From Streptomyces liliifuscus (GTDB lineage: Bacteria > Actinomycetota > Actinomycetes > Streptomycetales > Streptomycetaceae), in the NCBI RefSeq assembly GCF_016598615.1, contig NZ_CP066831.1, positions 6,820,001-6,884,000 on the forward strand: a stretch of DNA of 64,000 bases. Reading direction: 5' to 3'. The notes below the pieces were generated by a model. It was given only the letters and a program-made list of their open reading frames with translations. It had not been told where the DNA came from and made no database searches. The position numbers and the translations under genes are program-made. This document shows, piece by piece, positions 7,101-14,790 of the stretch. Numbering within the stretch: position 1 is the stretch's first letter; every line of letters begins with the position of its first letter.

Positions 7101-8333
7101 TCAGCACGTTGCTCCAGACGAGGTCTCGGGCTGCGGGGTGTTTGCGGGGCTCAGGGCTTCTGCTCGCAAGGTTGCTGCTCTGCGTAGGGCCGTGATCGTT
7201 GGGTCGGTTGGGTCGCCGGCGGTGCCGTGGGCTGCCGCGAGGACGTCGTCGATCGTTGTCAGGCCGCCCAGTTCGGCGCGCAGCGAGCGGCCCAGTGAGG
7301 TCACCGCGCCCTCCGCCCGGGAGTGGTTGCGGCAGTGGAAGGCCAGTTCGCAGGCGGAGAGGCACTCGGGGGCGTACGTCGCCGGGACCGATTCCACCGC
7401 GGCCGTCAGGTCGGCGGTGGGGAGGTCGGGGGAGAAGCAGGTGCCCTCGGGGAGCAGGTCGGCGATGTCCTCGATGCGGGTGAGGCGGTCCAGCTGGCGG
7501 CGCGTGACCGAGCGCTGCTTGCGGACGTCGACGGCGGACGCGGTCGGGAGGTTGGAGAAGTCCTTCGGGCAGACCAGCAGCACCGTGTGCCGCACCTCGG
7601 GCGCGGGGGCCAGCCGGGCCGCGACCCGCTCCAGCGCCAGGACGTACACCGCGGCCTGGCGGGCGGCCGCGCCGACCTTCGCCGCGTCCGCCGAACCGTC
7701 CAGCATCGGGAAGGACTTGATCTCTACGACGGTCCAGCTCCCGTCGGGATGCACGACCACCGCGTCCGGCTCCAGGAAGGCGGGGGAGCCCGCGACGTCC
7801 AGGGCGAGCAGGGGGTGGTCGAGCAGTGTCCAGACGCCCGCCTCGGTGGCCTCGCGCAGCGCCAGGGCCGTACGCGCGGTGCGTCCCTCGGGGCCCACGG
7901 CGGACAGATCGGGAACGGCGCCGGCCGTGGGCGCCGCGGCCCCCGCGTCCAGCTTCTCGTGCACGAGCCGCAGCAGCTCGGCGCCGCCGTCGGCCTTGAC
8001 CCGCGCCTCGAAGGCATTGCCCCGCATGAACGCGAACTGCGACTGACCGAAGGCCGACGGCGAGCCGAGCGCGCTCGCCAGTGCGGCCTTGTTCACCCCC
8101 GCCCCGTCGAGGATCGCGCGCCGCTTGCACCCCGGGTTCGCGGCGAGTGCCGCGAGGGCGCGTGCGTCGAGCGGCTGCGGCGGGACCGCGGGACCGCGCA
8201 GCTCAGCGAGCCGCTGCCGGAGCCCCGTCCCCCGCGCCGGGGGGACTCGCTCCCGGTTCGGCTCCTGCCGGGGCTCCCGGCTCGGCAGGAGCCGGGACGG
8301 CTGGGACCTTGCGCTGTCGGGGAATTCGCTCAC
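7101..8333 (-). CDS. RecB-type PD-(D/E)XK nuclease with Fe-S cluster cysteines
   Basis: 410 residues from a GTG at 8333. The nuclease core is complete: GNAFEAR with Glu109, EPD with Asp190, VEIK with Glu204 and Lys206, and QAAVY (Gln226, Tyr230), the RecB-family QxxxY motif. Cys69 stands before the core, and Cys324, Cys328 and Cys334 (CLSACELAFHC) after it, the arrangement that holds a 4Fe-4S staple in AddB, Cas4 and Dna2 nucleases. It should cut or resect single-stranded DNA ends. The same-strand helicase downstream suggests the two act as a pair. The first 131 bases overlap the PAP2 gene; a later start is possible because the N-terminal 40 residues are low complexity. Confidence 0.8.
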   Translation of the reverse strand: MSEFPDSARSQPSRLLPSREPRQEPNRERVPPARGTGLRQRLAELRGPAVPPQPLDARALAALAANPGCKRRAILDGAGVNKAALASALGSPSAFGQSQFAFMRGNAFEARVKADGGAELLRLVHEKLDAGAAAPTAGAVPDLSAVGPEGRTARTALALREATEAGVWTLLDHPLLALDVAGSPAFLEPDAVVVHPDGSWTVVEIKSFPMLDGSADAAKVGAAARQAAVYVLALERVAARLAPAPEVRHTVLLVCPKDFSNLPTASAVDVRKQRSVTRRQLDRLTRIEDIADLLPEGTCFSPDLPTADLTAAVESVPATYAPECLSACELAFHCRNHSRAEGAVTSLGRSLRAELGGLTTIDDVLAAAHGTAGDPTDPTITALRRAATLRAEALSPANTPQPETSSGATC

Positions 8334-9198
8334 CCGGCGAAGTCTGGCACCCCGCACTGACAATTGAGGAACCTGCGCCGTGCGGGGCGCCTGTGGAACC
8401 CCCGGAGGCAAGGGCGAAGGGCCGGATCCCCAGCCGCGCCCGGAGCGTGTCCGCGAGCCGCAGCACCGGCCGGGTCAGCAGGAAGCCGATCCCCATCACG
8501 ACGAAGCCCGCGACCGCGTCGAGGAAGTAGTGGTTGGCGGTGCCCATCACCACGATCGTGGTGATCAACGGGTACAGCACCCCCGCGACCTTGGTGAGCC
8601 GCGTCCCGCCGTACATCCAGAGCATCACACCGCACCACAGCGCCCAGCCGCAGTGCAGGCTCGGCATCGCCGCGTACTGGTTGGTCATGCCGCCGAGCCC
8701 GCGCGGCGCGCTCGCCTCGCCGCCCCACCAGCCGTAGTCGCTGTACTGGGCCATCGTGTCGACGAACCCGTGGCTCGCGGACAGCAGCCGCGGCGGACAG
8801 GTCGGCAGCAGCGTGAAGCCGATCAGACCGATGAACGTGGACGTCATCAGCCAGGTCCTGGCCGCTCTGTAGCGCACGGCACGGGACCTGAAGAGCCAGA
8901 CCAGGACGGCCGGCGTGACCATGTAGTGCAGCGACGCGTACCAGAAGTCGGCCGGTATGCCGATCCAGGGCTCGCGTGTGAAGAGACGGTTCAGCGGGTG
9001 CTCGGCGTTGAGGAAGAAGAACTTCTCGACGCGCAGGATCGCCAGACCGTGGTCGACGGCGCTGGTCACGTCCCCGCGCGCGAGGAGCCGGCCCGCCGAG
9101 TACGCCCCGTACACCAGCAGGATCAGTGGCAGCTCGGTCCACCAGCGGAGGCGGGAACGTGGTGCCGCCTCGGTGCTCGGTGCATCGGTCCGCAACAT
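8203..9198 (-). CDS. PAP2-family (AUR1-like) membrane phosphatase/transferase
   Basis: 331 residues from ATG with GGAGGGGGAGGG upstream. About six membrane segments (for example ELPLILLVYGAYSAGRLL, YMVTPAVLVWLF, TSTFIGLIGFTLLP, CGWALWCGVMLWMY). The PAP2 motifs PSLHCGW and NHYFLDAVAG (His...His-x3-Asp) carry the catalytic residues. The family removes or transfers phosphate groups on lipid phosphates; here it resembles inositol phosphoceramide synthase-type members. The C-terminal 70 residues are Pro/Ala/Gly-rich and overlap the nuclease gene in another frame, so the tail is the least certain part. It is divergent from the histidine phosphatase. Confidence 0.8.
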   Translation of the reverse strand: MLRTDAPSTEAAPRSRLRWWTELPLILLVYGAYSAGRLLARGDVTSAVDHGLAILRVEKFFFLNAEHPLNRLFTREPWIGIPADFWYASLHYMVTPAVLVWLFRSRAVRYRAARTWLMTSTFIGLIGFTLLPTCPPRLLSASHGFVDTMAQYSDYGWWGGEASAPRGLGGMTNQYAAMPSLHCGWALWCGVMLWMYGGTRLTKVAGVLYPLITTIVVMGTANHYFLDAVAGFVVMGIGFLLTRPVLRLADTLRARLGIRPFALASGGSTGAPHGAGSSIVSAGCQTSPGERIPRQRKVPAVPAPAEPGAPAGAEPGASPPGAGDGAPAAAR

Positions 9199-9405
9199 CC
9201 GATCCCTCCCCCTCCTGCTTTCCCGGCCGCAATGACCTGGCCCAATTTACGGTCTGCGCGCGTCCCCCGTGGCCGCGCCCCCTGGTGCTCATAGACGCAG
9301 AGATCGCCCAGCGGGTTGCTAAACCTGTGAGTAAGCGATGATGGAGTGATCCACCTCTCGTTCCCCCGCGGTTCACCGCTCGATCTTCCCCGAAAGGCCC
9401 CTTCC

Positions 9406-10002
9406 ATGGCACCGCGTTTCCTGCTGGCCCGGCACGGACAGACGGAATGGTCGCTGTCCGGCAAGCACACCGGCAGGACCGACGTCCCCCTCCTGGAAGA
9501 GGGCAGGCGTGGCGCCAAACTGCTTGGAGAGCGCCTGCACAGGGCCCCGCTGAACGGCCTGCCCGGGATGGAGATCCGTACGAGTCCGCTGGCACGCGCG
9601 CGTGAGACCTGCGAACTCGCCGGGTTCGGCGACCGGGCGACCCCCTGGGACACGCTCATGGAGTGGGACTACGGCGCGTACGAGGGCATGACCCCCGACG
9701 AGATCCGGGCCGACCGTCCCGACTGGCTGATCTGGCGGGACGGTGTGCCCGGGGGCGAGACCCTCGCCGAGGTCTCCGCGCGCGCGGACGAGATCGTCGA
9801 GTGGGCCCGCTCCGCAGACCGTGACGTACTGGTCTTCGCCCACGGGCACATCCTGCGCTCCATCTGCGCCCGCTGGCTCGGCCTGGACCTCGGCTTCGCG
9901 GCCCGGATCCGCCTCAACCCGACCTCCCTCTCGGTCCTGGGCTGGGCCTACGGAGAGCCCGCGATCGAAGCGTGGAACGACTGCGCACACCTGACGGCAT
10001 AG
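9406..10002 (+). CDS. Histidine phosphatase (phosphoglycerate mutase-like)
   Basis: 198 residues from ATG at 9406 with AAAGG upstream; an upstream in-frame ATG at 9346 has a poorer site. The RHGQTEW motif at residues about 9-15 carries the catalytic His, and TSPLARARET plus FAHGHILR hold the other conserved Arg and His. The EWDYGAYEGMTPDEI segment is typical of acid phosphatases of the dPGM/cobC superfamily. It is cytoplasmic, acting on phosphorylated small molecules; the exact substrate is not predictable. Confidence 0.85.
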   Translation: MAPRFLLARHGQTEWSLSGKHTGRTDVPLLEEGRRGAKLLGERLHRAPLNGLPGMEIRTSPLARARETCELAGFGDRATPWDTLMEWDYGAYEGMTPDEIRADRPDWLIWRDGVPGGETLAEVSARADEIVEWARSADRDVLVFAHGHILRSICARWLGLDLGFAARIRLNPTSLSVLGWAYGEPAIEAWNDCAHLTA

Positions 10003-10014
10003 TCCAGGTGGGGC

Positions 10015-10056
10015 CTTCAGGGGCGCGGGGAACTGCGCGATCAACCCCCACCGGCC
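10015..10056. repeat. Dispersed intergenic repeat, copy 2 (inverted)
   Basis: Reads GGGGCGCGGGGAACTGCGCG then ATCAACCCCCACC, the reverse complement of the copy at 7050. It sits in the 93-bp gap between convergent genes, where it may act as a terminator. Confidence 0.8.
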
Positions 10057-10095
10057 CGCAGGCAGATCACAACGCCCCCAGCGGAGCGCAACGGC

Positions 10096-11580
10096 TCAGG
10101 CAGGCCGCGGCAGCGCCCCGTGCCGCTCCAGGAAGTCCGACACCCCCGAGGCGCGGCGGTGCGGCAGCAGAACCCGCGCCGTCCCCGCCAGCATCGTCTG
10201 CACGCGGGACGACTGGACCTCGTCCAGCAGGTCCAGGACGCGCAGTCCGGCCGCGGCCGCCTCGTCGGGGTGCCCGGCGCGGGCCAGGTCGTCGGCCAGC
10301 TCGGCCGTGTAGAGCGCGAGGTTGCGGGTGAAGTGCGGGTCCTGGAGCCGGGTCGCGCGCCGAGCCTGATGGGCCGCGCGCGACCAGTCGCCCAGCGTCG
10401 ACCAGCACTGGGCCTCCAGACCGGCCAACTCGGCGTCTCCGTAGAAGCTCATCCACTCCGGATCGGCGTCGCACGGGCCGCGCCCGTACAGTGCCTGCGC
10501 GCGGGTCAGCGCCTGTTCGCAGCCTCTGCGGTCGGCGAGCCCCGCCCAGCCGCCCGCCTCGCGCAGCGAGAGGAGCGACAGGAGCCGCGCCGAGCCCAGC
10601 GGGCGCGCCGCGAACTGGGCCGCCTGGGCCGCCCGGACCGCCTCGCGCGGCCGCCCCGCGTCCCGGGCGAGGAAGGACGTGTTGCAGAAGGCGTGCGCCT
10701 CCAGGGCCGGGTCCCCGGCTACCCGGGCGGTCGCGAGCGCCTCCGCGTAGTGCGAACGCGCGTCCTCGAAACGCCCCGAGTCGTGTGCCAGCCACCCCAC
10801 GGAGATGGCCAGTTCACCGGCCCCCGTGTGCAGCCGCTCGGCGGTCGCCTGCCGTGCGGCGCCCGCGTCCAGCAGGGCGTACGCGGCTCGCAGCGGGGCC
10901 GAGGCCCTGCGGTACAGCCCGTCGGCGCCGTGCCGGTCGTCCAGCAGCCGGATCTTGCGTACGGCCTCTTCCAGTGCCCCCGCCTCGGCCTCGCCGGCCC
11001 GGCGCACGGAACGGTCCGCGGCCGCGGCGACGCCGCTGAACGCGAGCCCTATGGGGCCCAGTGAGGCGGCCGCCACGGTGGCGGTACCGCCGCTCATGAA
11101 TGCGCGACGTTGCACGTCGCTCTCCTCGTGGTTCTGGTTGTCGATCTCGTGCGGGTCATACCGGTCGTTCGGTTCGTGCGTGCCGTACGTGGTGTCATAC
11201 GGCTCGTACGCCCCGTCCGTCTCATGCGGGGCGTACATCGGGCTCGTGGTGCGAGGGTCGGGCGCCTCCTCGAAGGTGCGCGCCCCCCGGCCGCGTACCG
11301 CCGAACGGGGCACGAACCCCAGGTCCGTCAGCGTCCGGCCGGGGAACATGTGCAGGAACACCCGCTCGTACGCGTAGTTGGGACACCGGATCTCCCCGGC
11401 CTCGACCCGCCCGATGTAGCGCGCGTCGCAGCTGACCTGCTCGTCGATCTCCCGGGCGGCCCGTCGCACCGCCGCGGCGAACTCGCCCGGCGAGCGCTGG
11501 CCGCGCAGCCGCCGGAAGGCGAGATTCGGCCGCGCCGGCCGAGGTGACTGGGACGACGAGGTCATCGGTGACGACGCCAT
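10096..11580 (-). CDS. XRE-like regulator with TPR-type helical repeats
   Basis: 494 residues from ATG at 11580, with GAGAGAGGG upstream; an in-frame ATG 33 bases earlier is possible. An XRE-like DNA-binding region fills residues about 20-95 (LRGQRSPGEFAAAVRRAAREI, SCDARYIGRVEAGEIRCPN). It is followed by a Tyr/Asp/Glu/His-rich linker (about 100-150), a short Gly/Ala hydrophobic segment (MSGGTATVAAASLGPIGLAFSG), then about eight TPR-like helical pairs. This matches Streptomyces regulators of the NsdA/TPR type that tune development and antibiotic production. Orthology to nsdA is not claimed. Downstream convergence places a repeat at its end. Confidence 0.75.
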   Translation of the reverse strand: MASSPMTSSSQSPRPARPNLAFRRLRGQRSPGEFAAAVRRAAREIDEQVSCDARYIGRVEAGEIRCPNYAYERVFLHMFPGRTLTDLGFVPRSAVRGRGARTFEEAPDPRTTSPMYAPHETDGAYEPYDTTYGTHEPNDRYDPHEIDNQNHEESDVQRRAFMSGGTATVAAASLGPIGLAFSGVAAAADRSVRRAGEAEAGALEEAVRKIRLLDDRHGADGLYRRASAPLRAAYALLDAGAARQATAERLHTGAGELAISVGWLAHDSGRFEDARSHYAEALATARVAGDPALEAHAFCNTSFLARDAGRPREAVRAAQAAQFAARPLGSARLLSLLSLREAGGWAGLADRRGCEQALTRAQALYGRGPCDADPEWMSFYGDAELAGLEAQCWSTLGDWSRAAHQARRATRLQDPHFTRNLALYTAELADDLARAGHPDEAAAAGLRVLDLLDEVQSSRVQTMLAGTARVLLPHRRASGVSDFLERHGALPRPA

Positions 11581-11841
11581 GGCCGGGCCCTCTCTCACGA
11601 ACCGTCGAACCATGCCGGAAGCAGGGCGAGTTGATCATGTTGTCGACCCGGCCGCACCTGTGTTTCCGGCGGGCACGAACGTACCCGCTGTGACGAGTCC
11701 ACCACTCGGGGTTTGGCTACAAAACGGATATCTCATCCCTGATCTGCCATGAACTGCCATCCTTTGCGGCCGAGTTTCGCCGTAGCCGTTGACGCCGAGC
11801 GGCGTTGAACCATGCGGTGTGCCCGATCGAGGAGGGGTTCC

Positions 11842-12225
11842 GTGGTGGAGGCCAGGATGGAGAGCAGGCAGAGCGTCGATCCTTGTGATCTCGTGACCGT
11901 CCCCGCTCGGCAGGGGCTGGAGGCGGTCGACATTTTGCGGCGCGGTGCGTCGGCGGAGGCCGTGGGCCCCGTTCTGCATGACGACAGCTGTGACACGCTC
12001 GGGTTTCTGGTGCCGCCGGGGACGGCTTCCGCCTGGGATGTCCCGGGCAGTACGTGTACGCGGACCGACGGGCGGGGGCTTCGGCTGGCGCCGGAGCCGC
12101 CGGTGGAGGGGTCGGACTGGCTGTTGCCTCCCGGGGAGGCCGAACTGGCCACGGATCCTGCGGTTCTGCGGGCCGCGTTGGGGGAGGCGGCCCGTCTGAT
12201 CGAGGCGGCGGACAACTGCCGTTGA
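11842..12225 (+). CDS. Small conserved hypothetical protein
   Basis: 127 residues from GTG at 11842, preceded by GAGGAGGGG at 4-5 bases; the ATG at 11857 is a weaker alternative. Sequence features: VDPCDLVTVPARQGLEAVDILR, LGFLVPPGTASAWDVPGS, and DWLLPPGEAELATDPAVLRAALGEAARLIEAAD. It looks like a compact cytoplasmic domain with a C-terminal helix. As I recall, Streptomyces genomes contain proteins of this kind next to XRE/TPR regulators, but I know no function. Confidence 0.65.
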   Translation: MVEARMESRQSVDPCDLVTVPARQGLEAVDILRRGASAEAVGPVLHDDSCDTLGFLVPPGTASAWDVPGSTCTRTDGRGLRLAPEPPVEGSDWLLPPGEAELATDPAVLRAALGEAARLIEAADNCR

Positions 12226-12270
12226 GGTTGGGCGGGGGGTTTGGGGGCTCGCGGGTCCTTGTCGTCCGCG

Positions 12271-12313
12271 GGTCCGCGGGGGCTGGTCGCGCAGTTCCCC
12301 GCGCCCCTAAAAG
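12271..12313. repeat. Dispersed intergenic repeat, copy 3
   Basis: GGGGGCTGGTCGCGCAGTTC plus CCCGCGCCCC, followed by TAAAAG. It lies just upstream of the spermidine-synthase-like gene. Confidence 0.8.
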
Positions 12314-12368
12314 AACAAGGGTCCGCTGTCGCTGAGCCGGACTGCTGGGTGCCGTCGATAATGGGTGG

Positions 12369-13259
12369 ATGGCGCGGGCAAAGAACAAACGGGTGGATGA
12401 CAAGCGGGGCGGTGACAGACGTGGTGGTGCCTCGGCCGTCGTCGAGAGTGTGGACGGGGGGCTTGCCGAGCTCATGCCCGACCGGGACCGGGGACGCGCC
12501 TGGACGCTGCTCATCGACGGGGCCCCGCAGTCGCACGTCGACCTCGACGACCCCTCGTACCTGAGCTTCGAGTACCAGCGCAGGCTCGGTCACGTCATCG
12601 ATCTCGTCGCCCCGCCCGGCAAGCCCGTCCAGGTCGTGCACCTCGGCGGGGGCGCCTTCACCCTCGCCCGGTACGTGGCCGCCACCCGGCCCCGCTCCAC
12701 CCAGCAGGTCGTCGAACGCGACGCGGCACTCGTCCAACTGGTCCGCCGCGAACTGCCGTTGGACCCGAACGCCCGGATCCGCGTACGGTCCGTCGACGCG
12801 CGCGAAGGGCTTGCCAAGGTGCCGGACGGCTGGGCGGACCTGGTCATCGCGGACGTGTTCAGCGGGGCACGGACGCCCGCGCATCTGACGTCGGGCGAGT
12901 TCCTCACCGACGTACGCCGGGTCGTCAACGCCGGTGGCCTGTACGCCGCCAACCTCGCCGACGGTCCGCCCCTCGCGCACCTGCGCGGCCAGATCGCCAC
13001 CGCCGCCGGTGTCTTCCCCGAACTCGCCCTCATCGCCGACCCGACGGTCCTGCGCGGCAAACGCTTCGGCAACGCCGTCCTGATCGCCTCGGCCCTGCCC
13101 CTCCCCGTACCCGAACTGACCCGCCGAGCCGCCTCCGACCCCCACCCGGCAAGAGTCGAACACGGCAAGGCGCTGAGGGACCTCACCGGCGGAGCAACCC
13201 CGGTGACGGACGCGGCAGCGGTGGCCTCCCCGGCACCCCCGCCGTCGGTGTTCCGGTAG
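12369..13259 (+). CDS. Spermidine synthase-like methyltransferase-fold protein
   Basis: 296 residues from ATG at 12369. The Rossmann motif VHLGGGAFTLARYVA (about 88-102) is the SAM or decarboxylated-SAM binding loop. VVERDAALVQLVRRELPL and VRSVDAREGL follow with the acidic residues expected after strands 2 and 3, and LVIADVFSG marks motif I of the active site. The family includes spermidine synthases and fused membrane versions; this one lacks membrane helices. The polyamine acceptor site is not certain, so the activity may be different. A low-complexity N-terminus precedes it. Confidence 0.75.
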   Translation: MARAKNKRVDDKRGGDRRGGASAVVESVDGGLAELMPDRDRGRAWTLLIDGAPQSHVDLDDPSYLSFEYQRRLGHVIDLVAPPGKPVQVVHLGGGAFTLARYVAATRPRSTQQVVERDAALVQLVRRELPLDPNARIRVRSVDAREGLAKVPDGWADLVIADVFSGARTPAHLTSGEFLTDVRRVVNAGGLYAANLADGPPLAHLRGQIATAAGVFPELALIADPTVLRGKRFGNAVLIASALPLPVPELTRRAASDPHPARVEHGKALRDLTGGATPVTDAAAVASPAPPPSVFR

Positions 13260-13307
13260 GAACGGCCCTCCGGTTGTTCTGGCTCGGGGCGACGGAAGCG
13301 CCCCTGT

Positions 13308-13352
13308 CTTTCAAGGGGCGTGGGGAACTGCACGACCAGCCCGCACGCACCC
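13308..13352. repeat. Dispersed intergenic repeat, copy 4 (inverted)
   Basis: AAGGGGCGTGGGGAACTGCA then CGACCAGCCCGCACG, a slightly diverged reverse copy between convergent genes. Confidence 0.7.
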
Positions 13353-13386
13353 GCAGCCAACCCGCGAACCAGGCCACCCGCGGCGC

Positions 13387-13944
13387 TCAGTAGTCGTTGA
13401 TGGAAACCCGCGGCGCGGAGTCGTGCCACGTACAGAACACCGAAACCCGATCCGCCCCCGCCGAGAACTCCACCCGAATCCACGTCTCGGTCTTCCACAC
13501 CTGCATCGACCACCCGGACGCGGGCGTCGCCGACACCAGCGACGCGTACGACTTGCCGAGGTCGAACACGACCCGGCCCCCCTCGGTGTCGTAGCTCTTC
13601 ACCTCGCCGGAGGCACCCGCGCCAGGAGTGGCGCTCGCCGACTTCGAGGGCGGGGGCGAGGAAGGCGGCGAGGACGAGGGCGGGGCGGACGGCGAACGCC
13701 CCGCACCCGGCTCACGGCTCTTCGACGGCCCGGGCTCGGTTCCAGGCCCGGACTCGGGCCGACTCGTCGAGGAGGCAAGCGGCTTCGCGCCCTGCGCGGT
13801 CGCCCCGTCCGCCGTGATCGGCAGCGCGCGCGGCGGGTCGTACGCCGTCCCCGCCATCACCGTGTGGACGCCCCACCACGACAGCGTGACCGCCGCGCCC
13901 GTGGCGAGCGACCAAGCCAAGCCGTGTACGAGTCCTCTGCGCAT
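13387..13944 (-). CDS. Exported or membrane-anchored hypothetical protein
   Basis: 185 residues from ATG at 13944; an in-frame ATG 33 bases upstream is also possible. A basic start (MRRGLVHG) and one hydrophobic segment (LAWSLATGAAVTLSWWGVHTVM) look like a signal or anchor. A Pro/Ser linker (about 65-110) follows. The C-terminal 75 residues form a compact domain (GEVKSYDTEGGRVVFDLG, WSMQVWKTETWIRVEFSAG, VFCTWHDSAPRVSINDY). It is probably extracytoplasmic. I do not recognise the domain. Confidence 0.7.
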   Translation of the reverse strand: MRRGLVHGLAWSLATGAAVTLSWWGVHTVMAGTAYDPPRALPITADGATAQGAKPLASSTSRPESGPGTEPGPSKSREPGAGRSPSAPPSSSPPSSPPPSKSASATPGAGASGEVKSYDTEGGRVVFDLGKSYASLVSATPASGWSMQVWKTETWIRVEFSAGADRVSVFCTWHDSAPRVSINDY

Positions 13945-14076
13945 CGCGGGCCATACTGCCCCACGCGCCCCACACATGTCCCCTGCCGGTGCCGCACATG
14001 TCCCCCGTCGGCGCCGCCCGGACGGTTATCCACAGGCCCCGGACCGGCCCAACCCATATGGCGTACGGTGCGGGCC

Positions 14077-14790
14077 ATGGCAAGTGTGCTCGTGGTCGAG
14101 GACGACCAGTTCGTGCGCTCGGCCCTCATCCGGCATCTGACCGAGGCCGCGCACACGGTGCGCAGTGTCGGTACGGCACTTGAGGCGCTGCGCGAGGTCG
14201 CCCATTTCCGTTTCGACGTCGTGATCCTGGATCTCGGCCTGCCCGACCTGGACGGGTCGGAGGCGCTGAAGATGCTGCGCGGCATCACCGACGTGCCCGT
14301 GATCGTCGCGACCGCACGGGACGACGAGACGGAGATCGTGCGGCTGCTGAACGACGGCGCGGACGACTATCTGACCAAGCCGTTCTCGGTCGAGCACCTG
14401 GCGGCACGCATGGCGGCGGTGCTGCGCCGCGCCCGCTCCTCGGCCGGGGAGCCCCCGCCGTCGCCTCAGATCCGCGTGGGCGGTCTGGCCATCGACCCGC
14501 TGCGCCGCCAGGCCGAGCTGGACGGCGTACGACTCGACCTGACCCGGCGCGAGTTCGACCTGCTGGCCTTCCTCGCCGGACGGCCCGGGGTCGTCGTGGC
14601 CCGCAAGGAACTGCTCGCCGAGGTGTGGCAGCAGTCGTACGGGGACGACCAGACCATCGACGTCCATCTGTCCTGGCTGCGAAGGAAGCTGGGCGAGACG
14701 GCGGCCCGCCCGCGCTATCTGCACACCCTGCGCGGAGTGGGTGTGAAGCTGGAGCCGCCGGGGCCGTCGGGAGCGGAGCCGCCGCGATGA
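14077..14790 (+). CDS. OmpR-type response regulator
   Basis: 237 residues. The receiver domain has the acidic pair EDD (8-10), phosphoacceptor Asp52 in VVILDLGLPDLDG, the Thr switch in VIVATARDD and Lys in LTKPFS. The C-terminal winged helix (about 140-230) has the OmpR/PhoB signature HLSWLRRKLGE...TLRGVGVKLE. The stop overlaps the kinase start as ATGA, so they form a two-component pair. It lies directly upstream of a chitinase gene. It is tempting to link them, but the target genes are not shown by the sequence. Confidence 0.92.
   Translation: MASVLVVEDDQFVRSALIRHLTEAAHTVRSVGTALEALREVAHFRFDVVILDLGLPDLDGSEALKMLRGITDVPVIVATARDDETEIVRLLNDGADDYLTKPFSVEHLAARMAAVLRRARSSAGEPPPSPQIRVGGLAIDPLRRQAELDGVRLDLTRREFDLLAFLAGRPGVVVARKELLAEVWQQSYGDDQTIDVHLSWLRRKLGETAARPRYLHTLRGVGVKLEPPGPSGAEPPR

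Noticed and set aside
10096..11580. Assignment to nsdA
   Set aside because: General TPR/XRE architecture fits but the N-terminal sequence does not clearly match my memory of NsdA.
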